A DNA stretch of 64,000 bases, from positions 28,916 through 92,915 of the forward strand of contig KQ965785.1 of NCBI GenBank assembly GCA_001574975.1, in the 5' to 3' direction. This document shows, piece after piece, positions 32,539 to 43,027 of the stretch (within the stretch, counting starts at the first letter, position 1; each line of letters begins with the position of its first letter). The notes under the pieces were generated by a model, which saw nothing but the letters and a program-made list of their open reading frames with translations, was not told the origin of the DNA and ran no database searches. A program made the position numbers and the translations under genes. The DNA comes from Gonapodya prolifera JEL478 (Eukaryota; Monoblepharomycota; Monoblepharidomycetes; Monoblepharidales; Gonapodyaceae).

Positions 32539-34631
32539 ATGCAGAATCTCAGTGTCGCGGCTTCCGCTGGCTCCAGGTTGGGCCCGCAAGAGGGTCTTGA
32601 GGTCGAGGTCGACATGAATCCAGAGATGATGGAGAAGTTTGGGGGCCTTTACAAGGGAGAGAGCCAGTTCACCGTGAGTGGCGAAAAACGGCCCGAAGAC
32701 AACAGGGGGACCCAAGAATGTGGGCAGCGAAGAGGCGATGGATGGAATGGGGGTGGTCAACGGGAAACGCGACGATTTAGTCCCTGGGAGATCGAAATCG
32801 GTCTGGGACCCGTGGCCATCGGGACAGGAAGAAGACAAGCAAGACCACAATCTGGTGCAGAATTCTTGTGTGGAAAGTTCCCTGCTAAATGCTCAAGGCT
32901 TTGGGCTTGGAGCCTTGGTTATGGGTACACAACTCAGAGCATTTTTTCCAATGATTTTTGAGCTTTGGTATTATGTCACCTCCCTACCACCAATTCTCTA
33001 TGATCGAAGCCTACCCTACGTCTTTAGGACATGCACCTACGACCCGAGCTTCTGAAAGGAGTCTTCGCCGCCGGCTTCCAAGCCCCCTCCAAAATCCAAG
33101 AGAAAGCCATTCCCCTCCTCCTCCACGACCCACCGCAAAACCTCATCGGCCAGTCCCAATCCGGCACGGGGAAAACCGCCACCTTCACTCTCGCAGTTCT
33201 GTCTCGAGTCGACCCGACCGACCCTTCCTTGCAAGCCGTCATCCTCGCACCCGCTCGAGAATTGGCGCGGCAGATCATGGACGTCGTGGAGAGCCTGGGG
33301 AGGTTCTCTGGAATCAAAGCGGCGCTACTCGTCAAAGAAGCGCTTAAGGATACGACGGCGGGGGGAAAAGTCGACGCTCAGATTTTGGTCGCGACTCCGG
33401 GAACGGTGATTGACGCGGCGCAGCGGAAGAGAGTGATTGACATGAGTAAGGTCAAAATATTTGTACTGGATGAGGCGGACAGTAAGTAGCCTGGATGAAT
33501 CCATTGATTTGTGCAGTTCACATAACTGACATACCATGTTCCTTTGTCAAGACATGTTAAACGCGCAGGTATGTTCATTCCGCTCGTGTACCCCTTTGCC
33601 AAAGGCATCAACCAGCCTTAACACTACCTTCGTGACCACAAAAGGGAATGGGGGATCAAAGCATGCGCGTTCGAGGGTAAGTTCTCAACGAAAGAGGAGG
33701 GACCCAACTTAACCAATACCTCACTCTACATCACCACCAGCCTCATCCCACGCAACCAGCCCGTCCAAGTCGCGCTCTTTTCCGCCACTTTCCCGCGGCA
33801 AGTCCGTGACTTTGCCGAACGCATGGCACCCAACTCCAACAAGCTCACGCTGCGGCAAGAGGAGCTTTCCGTCGCGGGCATCAAGCAGTTCTACTTCCAG
33901 TGCAGAGACGACGAAGAGAAGTTTAAGATGCTGAATGACCTGTATGGGTTGTTGACGGTGGGGCAGAGCATTATATTCGTGAATGTGAGTTGTCGTGGTG
34001 CTGGAGGCCGAACTAAGTATCAACGTTGATTTGGAATGATTTTTCCGTAGCGGAGAGATGTAGCCGACCGTATTGCACAGCGAATGACAGCCGATGGGCA
34101 CCAGGTGCGTTGTCGTCTGGGTCCAGCAGACCGTTCAAACCGAATCTAAGCGTCTCCGCTCCAGGTTACCGCCCTCCATGGTCAGCTCACCCCTGACGAC
34201 CGCGACCGGGTGATCGACGATTTCCGAGCGGGACGTGCCAAGGTGCTCATCTCGACCAACGTGCTGTCACGAGGTATCGACGTGCTTCAGGTCACAATCG
34301 TCATTAACTACGACTTGCCCACGGGGGAGAGGGGACTGCCGGATCCGGAGACTTACCTGTAAGTTTTTGGGTGTCTGTGAAGCAAGATGAATAATAGTTA
34401 AAACAATCCACGCCCTGCTCAATTCTACCTCACGTAACACGGATCACCAGTCACCGTATTGGTCGCACGGGTCGTTTCGGTCGGAATGGTGTTTCCGTGA
34501 ACTTCGTTCACGATGATAGGAGTCGACGGGTGATGGAAGAGATCTCAAACTACTTCTCGGTGGAAATCAAGCCACTTCCCACCGATGACTTCGAGCTTAT
34601 AGAGAAGACGCTGAAGAAGGCGATGAAGTGA
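32539..34631 (+). CDS. DBP5: DEAD-box RNA helicase, DBP5/DDX19 type
   Basis: Eight exons join exactly to 436 aa: 32539-32673, 33028-33481, 33552-33568, 33645-33676, 33741-33984, 34051-34104, 34165-34358, 34451-34631. Motifs in order: Q motif [18 protein letters not shown], Ia [60 protein letters not shown] before the Q motif, [29 protein letters not shown] and [19 protein letters not shown] are characteristic of Dbp5, the mRNA-export helicase at the cytoplasmic face of the nuclear pore. The 354-nt first intron is unusually long; the start is the first ATG of exon 1 and the N-terminus is short for the family. Confidence 0.9.
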
Positions 34632-34855
34632 GCCGGAGGGAGCCAGTAATGCGGTTGCGTGAAGGGTATCACTTGGGATGGTTCCGGTGAAACGAGAAAT
34701 TGATTGTAATAAATTTGTACAAATGAACAGAGATTCAGAGCGGGCCTTTCCCCGAATATTACCGGAGTGGTATTGTTGGGGTTGGTTTTTGGGTGCCGCG
34801 CCACTTGTTGATTTTGAGACGTTTTCTCAACACGCCTCCGCAGCCCTTCCCGACC

Positions 34856-37070
34856 ATGTCAGTGTCCGTACTCACCCGAACATATCCACTCGAGCTGCCT
34901 AGAGGTGAGACGAAGCGTGTGGTAGACCTCTCTGGCCTCCGTTCCGGGTGATGCTGAGCCACGGTGCCCACCGTTCTCAATCCCCCGGGATTAGACCCCC
35001 CGTACCTCGCAGCGCCGTCAAACCACTCCAGCTACCGATATAAGCGACGAAGAGAGCCGGAATTGTATTGGGAGCCAGAGGTCATCGACTTGGTCACCCC
35101 GGAACCTCCGCAACATGGCTACAGCTCAGTCCTCGTGAACCGCTCCAGGGCGCACGAATCCACCCACTCGACGGCGGTATTCACTGGCTCGGGCAAGAGC
35201 GCTATCTACTCTGGAGCAGCTGTCTCGTTCGGTCGACCGGTCGCCCAACCGGCCAAGCGGCGAAGGGTGGATGACACGGTTGGGCAGGGACATGTCGACC
35301 CCCGCAATGTCCAGCCACCCATACCAGAGAAAGTCTCCTGTGACGACGCAGACGGTCACTACAGTTGTACGCCGGAGACGTCGCTGGGGGAGAACGAAAG
35401 ATGTGAGTAGGCGCGTGGCTTGCACATTCAAGGGACACGTTGCCATAGGCGCGAAGGACCTAGATTATCAGTCGCTCGGCAAGGAAACTATACGTTGAAA
35501 TCAACGGGAGAAGATTTCGTCCAGATTTGACGCAAGGGCGTTCAGGATCTCTCATGGTTGTTTGGATAAGTGGGAGTGTTCTGGAAGAAGCACTCCTTGC
35601 GCTTTGGGACCCGGAAGACATCCTTAAGCTCCATCTCGGAGTGTGATTTTCGGTGGTTGTTTTGCCGCCATGTCACTTTCACCCATTCAAACGTCGTTTC
35701 ATACTTTCCAGACATCATCATGGATGTCATTGGCCAAGGCACCTTCGGCAAGGTCGTGCGGGCTTGGGACCAAGTTCGACGCTGTCACTGCGCAATAAAG
35801 ATCATCCGTTCAATCCAAAAGTACCGAGATGCAAGCCAGATTGAACTCAGGGTACTTCAGCACCTCAAGCGATCCGACCCTATGAACACCAGGTCCGTTG
35901 ATCATGCATGCGTCGCCCCCATGCACAAGCGAGGGGCGGTATTGTGTCGTTCAGACGCTTGTGTGTCCACGCGGTTTCTTGACGCCGGCTCCTGTCCTCT
36001 TTCCCAGACGTTGCATCCATCTCCTCGATACGTTCGAGCACCGAAACCATATCTGCATGGTCTTTGAGCTACTCTCCCAGTCCCTTTACGACTTCATGAA
36101 GGACAACCAGTTCAACCCGTTTCCCCTTTCTCAAGTTCGTGCTTTCGCCTCCCAGCTCGTTGGTGCGGTGGCGTACATGCATACACAGAAACTGGTGCAC
36201 ACCGACTTGAAGCCGGAGAACATGATGCTTCATCGAAAAGACTGTACGCTCGAGCCATCTATTGTGAGATTTACCTCTTTAGCGCATTGCGATGTGATCG
36301 TTCACCCAGGTTTACAACCCCTGAATCAGAAATTCCCGGGGCAGAACCGCAAAGTGCTTCTCAGCCCAGAGATGATGCTTATCGATTTCGGGTCCGCTAC
36401 GTTCGATGGGGAGTATCATTCGAGTGTTGTCTCAACGCGACACTACCGCGCTCCAGAAATCATTCTGAGTATGTTTTTCACAATTCAAATCACCATTTGT
36501 TCGCATCTCATATCGTGCCTTGTAGACATGGGTTGGTCTTACCCGTGCGATATTTGGTCCATCGGCTGTATCCTGGTCGAGCTGTACACTGGCGAAGCTC
36601 TCTTTCAAACTCACGATGTGAGTGTAGCCGACGCTGTTCCTACTGGAGCTCTTCTGATAGTGTAATTGATTGCAGAATCTGGAGCATCTTGCCATGATGG
36701 AAGCCATTCTCGGATCGTTCTCTCCCCGATTCGTCGCAAGCTTACCTGCTGGCGCACGAAAACTCTTCACGAAATCGGCCCGAGTGGACTTCCCCAACGA
36801 TCATGTGTCTCGCGCAAGCAGGAAGTTCGTCAAGGGTTTGAAACCGTTGAACGTGAGTCTCATAGTCACATCTGATTCGTTGCGGCCTTGTTTTGACTCG
36901 TATAACCTCTTTTCAAGTACACCATTCGACCTGAGCACAGCGCTTTCCTTGACCTTGTGAAACAAATGCTGGAGTATGATCCGACCAAGCGCTTGACAGC
37001 TCAGGAGGCCCTGAAGCACCCCTTCTTCCGGGAGACATGGGCGCCTCCAACAGGACCGCGGTATTCGTGA
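34856..37070 (+). CDS. KNS1: LAMMER (CLK/Kns1) dual-specificity protein kinase
   Basis: Eight exons join in frame to 496 aa: 34856-34904, 34959-35402, 35712-35892, 36008-36263, 36330-36468, 36526-36617, 36676-36852, 36918-37070. The leader is basic and Ser-rich, with CDDADGHY before the kinase. Kinase motifs: GQGTFGKVV, AIKII, HTDLKPENMM, IDFGSATF, VVSTRHYRAPEIIL, WSIGCILVELYTG, and EHLAMMEAILG, the LAMMER signature. Family members phosphorylate SR splicing factors and link nutrient state to transcription and splicing. Intron 2 is 309 nt and intron 3 lies within the N-lobe. A two-exon start was chosen because the frame at 34964 is preceded directly by a stop. Confidence 0.92.
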
Positions 37071-37539
37071 TCTGCTGTGATCATTACCACTTCGAGGTAG
37101 ATCCAGGCCAAGACGACCAGGCAACCCATTTCAAAATTTTGATTTCCTTTTCAGTATCCTATCCCCATTTCATGAATTTGGAGAATATTCGATTGTGAAT
37201 GGTTAGGAGCTCATTGCGTTGGATGGGAGGATCAGAGAACAATTCGTGGGATCTTTCGATGTTGGGCTGTATCTCTTACGGACAGCGTTCGAATTTTGTT
37301 CCATTTTATGAGTACCGCGGCAGAAATTATTGTACATAGCATTCTTTGCAATTTGCCTTCAGTCATTCGGGCACCATTTCGTCTTGACAGGCATAGTTCG
37401 ACTTCAAACTTATCATATGGGAAGACATCATTCGCCTGCAAGAATTTACATTCTGCTCTCTTTTACTTCATTTAACTGCTAATCTTTCGTTTTATAATTG
37501 CAGCGATCTCGAACTTTGACGTACTCCATTCGTCTTCGC

Positions 37540-39298
37540 CCCTGCCTACGCTTCGACATCAAGCGCTACACGCTCATTCATGAATTCCGCCAGAGCGACC
37601 CGAAGAGAACTAAACATGGGCAGATTGCCCACACCGCTCTCACTCTTCCACCTTTCGATCGCATCCTCCAGTTCAAGCGCCAGCCCCATGTCGATTGAGA
37701 ACTTTTCTGACAGCAGGTAACGATACAGCATCGCGCGAAGGCGCCGGTGTGCTTGGCTGTGCGAATATCGTGTTAACATCATAGGCATTGCACGATCACG
37801 TCAGGGTGAAGCCGGTTAACCACTGTAGCTCACCTTATATCCAGCGACAGCATCGCCCAGAGCGCCCCGTACGACAACGTATCTGACTCGTGCGTGTCCA
37901 CGCGCTGGGCCGCGCCCAAGATGTTTCGGCACATGCGCATCAGGATATCGATGGGGGAGGCCGGTTGTATAAGCGTATCGTCAGTCACGTTCATATTGGC
38001 TGCCAGGCTTTCACGGAGGTCCGATGCGGTGAGCATCTTGACGCCATGGAAAACATCGATGTAGATGTGGTGGTTGGGTGGTGGTTGAGTGAGATCTGTG
38101 ATTCGTGAGAGCACTGGGTCGAGTGAAGCAAGTGTCAGAGGTTCCGTACTTCTCCATTAACCACGACAAAGAGCTGATTTGTCACGAGGTGCACTCACTG
38201 TGTCCAGGAAAGGCAATGATATCGACATTGAGGCCACACCGGGCAGCCACAGCCTTGAACACGACGCATAGCGATATGGGAATGCCTTTCCCAGTTGCGA
38301 GCACTCGGTCAATAAGGGAGTTGTCAATATGGTAATAGTTCTCGACGTTTCCCGAGAACCTGTTGCTCTATGTAACGGGTAGCTAATTATGATAGCTGCA
38401 AAAATACACACTGTGCATGGGTAACACTCACCAGAAACAAGTAATTGCATATTACTGTAGCTTTCTCCAAATTTGAGAGCTCGGGAAGAACGAAACTCCG
38501 CACACCGTCCGCTAGGTTATCCAACAAGACCTTGACAAAGTCCGGGTCCAGCGCCGAGTCCCCAAAGAGAGAAAACAAGTAAGTCATTTCCTCGATGGGG
38601 ACCTTGCCCCGCTCTTGCGGGGGCATTCCACCCCCGAACGCGCGCCACTGGTCGATGATCATTTTGCGCTGCAGGTGGCTGCGGATGTCCCGTGCGGCGA
38701 ATGAGCGGCGGACGTCTGTGGATCCGGTACGTGGTTTGAGCGAGCTGATGCTTTTCGTGATTCAAAATCTTACGCGTACCAGTTGGGCCAGGAGACTTCA
38801 AAGTACGGTCCAAGACATCGATAGCGTCCTTTCCAAGAGTCGATATTTCGACTTTGAGCCGCATTGCGGGTCCTTGTGCCGTCCCGATGTCAGTGAGTAT
38901 TTTCAGCACTTGTCGGTCCTGGGACGAAATCGGTTCACGCCAGGCACCCCAAAAGGCCACGCATAATTGTCTGCTGCGCTTACCGTAGCGTCCCTCCAGA
39001 GAAAAACGTCCCAGAACGAGTCAAAAGTCCGTAAATCGTCCCCCAACCCACCCTCGGCATCCTCATCGACCACCACCAACCGCCCATCAATCAGCTTCGG
39101 CATTCCTCTCTTCCAGTACTTCCATCGCTCTACACAGATCCGTTTCCACGCAGCGTTCGCGTGATGGGTCAGGAGAAAGCTCCAGTGTTTCGAGGCGAGG
39201 TAGCACGATCGCAGAGTGTCGAGGGAGCAGAAGCGGAAAATGCAGAGAACGATGTCGTCGGGGAGACTGGCGGGGAGATCGTCGGGATTGGACGACAT
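37540..39298 (-). CDS. FBXO21-like F-box protein with transglutaminase-like core
   Basis: An ATG at 39298 starts MSSNPDDLPASLPDDIVLCI, with the F-box continuing FRFCSLDTLRSCYLASKHW. Downstream exons read DRQVLKILTDIGTAQGP, LGKDAIDVLDRTL, RSFAARDIRSHLQRKMI, ENYYHIDNSLIDRVLATGKG, IPISLCVVFKAVAARC, GLNVDIIAFPGH and HIYIDVFHGVKMLTASDL: the F-box plus SirB1/Transglut_core2 domain of FBXO21. Introns such as GTAAGC...CCCAG at about 38993-38930 fit. The conserved Cys region and the C-terminal YccV (hemimethylated-DNA-binding) domain were not confidently located; reading fades near 37540. SCF substrate adaptor by family. Confidence 0.8.
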
Positions 39299-39416
39299 GG
39301 TGCGGCTTGGACGGGTAAATCTCTATGTCTTCAAATGATAACGTAACCAGACGAAATGAATTGTAACAAAAATACAAGGAGTAAAACGAAAGATGGTGGG
39401 TGGGGGTACTCCAGTG

Positions 39417-39782
39417 CCGAAGATCTAACCCTCCACGCAGATCAATTATGACTGCACCTATAATCGTCGAGGCGACGATCCTTCTGGGGACAACTTTCCA
39501 TTTGAGCCGAGTCTCAACACTACCGAAGGCCGAAAATAGGTTCCTGAAGTCCCTGCTGCTTTGAAGGGCCAACGTCTGTTCTTCCGGGTTGACGTTGTCT
39601 GCCGGAACTGTGCGAGCCGACAGGGTGGAGTTTTCTCCATTCTCGGAGAATAATCCGATCTTTTCGGTGCAATCGACTGCTTCAGCTGCGTTTGAGACGA
39701 GTGGCAGAGTGTTTGTGTCCTCCGCGAGGTTCGAAACTGCCAGGCGGTGATACTGTATACGGCGGAACCGTATCCTCCTCAA
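39417..39782 (-). pseudogene. LiaF-C-like domain, N-terminal half only (copy 3)
   Basis: The frame contains FRNLFSAFGSVETRLKWKVV, PRRIVASTIIGAVIIDLRGG, which matches the first two blades of the LiaF-C-like domains at 26.3 and 40.2 kb, including the PRRIV and DLRGG steps. It then runs into unrelated sequence; the second half was not found on either side. It sits head-to-tail upstream of the FBXO21-like gene and about 230 bp from the start of the intact copy, divergently oriented. Confidence 0.65.
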
Positions 39783-40009
39783 TGTTTGCCATCGCTACGT
39801 TCCGGTTTCACTGTTGCGTGTTGCCTACTTCGCCTGTGGTGGGTGCAAGGATGCTCTTGCGTGTTGTGTTGTGGCCACAGCAACCGCCGGATGAATTCCG
39901 CGCAAGTGAGTCGTAAGCAGCTAAACAGCTCACCTTAGTTCATTCCAGCATTCTTAAAGGACTCTTCTTGTTCCCGCCACCATTTTCCAAGCACCGCGCA
40001 ACACCATCA

Positions 40010-40713
40010 ATGACAGCATTCGAAAAGCAATCGCCCTTCCCCGAGGCCGTTCCTCCTGCCTACACCACAATCGTCGACCAGCACGCTTTCGTCCCAGCAT
40101 ATCCGGGCGTCCCACCTCCACCATCTGTTCCATCTATTCCACCCTCATCATCTATCCCAGGCATTCCATTCCCCCCACCCGGAATCGCCTACGGCCCCCT
40201 CCACCGCGACGACCAGACCTACTACGCGATAATGTCCGGAACCAACCCCAGCTTCAAAGGCAAGGTGATTCCCAAACGCATCGTGGCGTACGCGTTCATG
40301 GGTGGTATCAATATCGACTTGAGGGGCGGGATTTTGCAGCCGGGTGGTGTGACGGAGATTGAGTGCTATGCTGTCATGTGAGTTGTTTGGGTCCATTTCA
40401 TTTCATATATACGACTTGATTCTTCAACTCACTTTCGTTTTCCTGTTCCAGGGGCGGCGTCTCAATTCGCGTACCGCCCAACATGCCCGTCGACGTCTCC
40501 GGTAACGCCATCATAGGGGGGTTCACCAACGAGACCACGCGGCGGGACATCACAGGGCAGCAGGTCATGGACGGTGTCCGCACAATTGTCACCTCAGCAT
40601 TCGGAGTCGATCCGTTCCCGCCGAAGACGGTGTACCCGGAACAGCCAAGGAACTCGGCACTCCTGGTCACGGGGTTCGCGACGATGGGGGGTGCGAGTGT
40701 GCAGGCAAACTAG
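40010..40713 (+). CDS. LiaF-C-like domain protein 2
   Basis: Exons 40010-40377 and 40452-40713 join in phase to 209 aa. A Pro-rich leader (PPPPSVPSIPPSSSIPG) precedes YYAIMSGTNPSFKGKVIPKR, IVAYAFMGGINIDLRGG, IECYAVMGGVSIRVP, SGNAIIGGFTNETTRRD and LLVTGFATMGGASV. The intron sits at the same codon (between IECYAV and MGG) as in the 26-kb paralogue, so the two duplicated after acquiring the intron. As in that copy, no signal peptide or membrane helix is visible, so a cytosolic protein is likely. Role unknown. Confidence 0.72.
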
Positions 40714-40899
40714 AGGTGACGTCGCCGGGGGGGGAGACAAGATGGTAATTTGGACTAGCACGTTTGAGGAGGGTATGATTAGGGGTTTGCATTTGGTTGC
40801 TGCATTAGTGAGCTTTGATTAATTGCAGTGAGGGTCTTTGGAAAGTAGAACCGTGTTGTTTTACATTAAAATTCGGTTCCTCAATTCCAAATTTCGAAA

Positions 40900-42600
40900 G
40901 GTGTTATCGAGATTTACCGACCTTTGATTTCAGACTCTCATACATTTCCACCTACCCCTTGTACTGCACGTGCAACTGCCCCCGGCTAGACAACTATTCT
41001 CAAGCCAATTTTTTGAACGCTCCAAGCACTCGCTTCTCATTTCAAGGTCGATAGACCCACACCTGTGCGGTTCTAGACACCTGCCCTGCATTTTCCCGGC
41101 CCCCGCTAGATGTCTTGGCCTTGCATAATTTTGAGCACTGGACGCAAGCCGCACGGGCGCGTCGTGACTGTATCAGAGATATAATCGCGTGGGTTGTGTC
41201 ATGCTGACCATCCAGCCTAGGTGGGAGGCCAAATTGGACCCACCGGCACCGCCACGCGGGGCATTCATCCACGCCCTGCTCCTCTTGCCCTTTGGTGCGT
41301 CAACCTCCAATGACTGAGTGTTCGGCCGTTGGGGAAACGATTAAGGTAAGCTACTTAACCATTCTGCACATCACACTGCAAAGTGTGCCACTGCCCACTG
41401 TGCACACGCACCGCATCCCAAACGTAATTTTCGACGCGTCCCCCGCACTCCTCACAGGATCCTGCGCTGGCGCAGTCAAGAATCAGCTACGGTTTTGGTT
41501 ACTTGCGTAGAGGTAACGCAAATAATCCTTCCAAGCTCCAACCTCACTCTTGCCACCGCATGGGAAGGCCTCGGCGCCACCTGCCCCTCCCCTCTTGTCT
41601 ACTTATTTTTGGGTCGCAGCCCCCGCCGCGAGTGTGCCAGACATGGCCACCGCGTGGGTTGAGTCAGGGGGTGCTGTGGTCTCTTGGTACTCCCACCATT
41701 ACCACTAAAACATCTGAGATATTCACCCGCGGACCCACGGTGCACTGTTCTTGCTGTTTTTGGACGTCTCCGTCGCCTGAACCCTCCCCTTTGAGTCGGC
41801 GCTACGTGGGTGCGTCAATCGTCATCTGCAGAAACTCGTGACCCATGGGAGGCCTTGGCCGACCCACCGACACATGCCACAAAACATTTACCCACTTGCT
41901 TGCTTTTGGTTTTTTTTGGATGTCCCCAGCGCCGCCGGAAGTCATCCCTTTGGGGGATTCTTTAGAGCCACGGTGACGTCAACTCAAGCACTCGTCTATT
42001 GGAGTCACCAATTCGGTGGCAGAAACAACAAACCACAAGCATTCTCCACTTATGACTTTTTTCTCATGTCTAATGCAGAAGTGCGAGTTACGTCACCAAA
42101 ACCACGTCACCTCCGGGATGAAACTTGTCTCAACATTCCAGACACACCACAGGACGCACATTACATTTTATGGCTTTCTTTGGACGCTCACGTGACGTAC
42201 CCGCCTCGGGGTTACTTTGCGCGCAGGGTGACGTCAGCTGCCGGATGTATTGGCGACGTCCTGGACTTCTGTTTTTTTTTTTTTTTTCATTTTTCACCCG
42301 TCGCGCTACTCGCCAGGCTAGTGCCAGGCTGTGTGGCGATGTCAACTTCGATCCGGACAATCGACGATCGATACCCGCCAAGCCCGACGTGTCCAGCTTT
42401 CCTTCATTTGCGTCATTGGGCCATCTCCAACTGGGTTCGTGGTACACTTTTTGACGTAGTGGCGACAGGGGCAAGGTACTCCACATGCAACTGTCCCCGC
42501 TTGGACTGTGATTCTCGATTTCTTTTTGGACGCTTCGGGTGCACCAAAGGCATTTCCCGGGATGTCGAAGTACTGATACGGTGACGTCAATTGTGAGGAG
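40900..42600. repeat. degenerate tandem repeat with TGACGTCA sites
   Basis: A loosely repeated unit of about 110-160 bp combines a T-rich block followed by GGACG(C/T) (41759, 41912, 42177, 42523) with a GTGACGTCA-like block (perfect TGACGTCA at about 41971, 42229 and 42583; degenerate forms at 41811, 42089, 42338 and 42449). A longer match joins 40965-41045 with 42478-42560 (GTACTSCACRTGCAACTG...). No gene is seen; open frames are fragmented. Confidence 0.55.
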
Positions 42601-42780
42601 TCTTGTCCTTTCGAACACACCTCTTCCCAAAGAGCACCAACGGTGCCGGTGACCCCCCGCAAGCCTGCACCCGACCCTTCCCCTCTTTCCACGCTCCCCA
42701 GCGTCTCTCCCAAAAGAGTCCGCTCAGGCGCCGTCACCTTCCTGTGAGCAGCTGGGCGGAAGGCCCTGCATGGTCGCACC

Positions 42781-42840
42781 GGACGCCGTGCTCTCACGTA
42801 ACCGCTGTCTCTCCTCCATGATCGTGAGGCGATGGCAGCG
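42781..42840. repeat. partial duplicate of the last exon of the SH3 membrane protein
   Basis: CTCT-CACGTAACCGCTGTCTC and CTCCATGATCGTGAGGCG match 43060-43100 (CACGCAACCGCTCCCGCTC, CTCCATGACCATCGGCCG). It is a small tandem echo of the exon encoding MVMEERERLRES. Confidence 0.5.
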
Positions 42841-43027
42841 GGGGTGAGACGGGCGATGAACGGGAGCGTGTAACAGAAGGACATGGGACTATGTATTCTG
42901 TTTTTGGATCAGTGAGCGTTAGGTGATTGCGGTGGTAATTACCGTGCTGCTGATTCCAATTCAGCCAAAGATTCCGATTCCTCAATTTCAAAACGTTCTA
43001 TTGACGTGCCCCATGCAATTGCAGAGA

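Noticed and set aside
41838-42584. 248-codon plus-strand ORF
   Set aside because: It lies in the degenerate repeat array, has no domain, and includes a poly-T run read as Phe residues.
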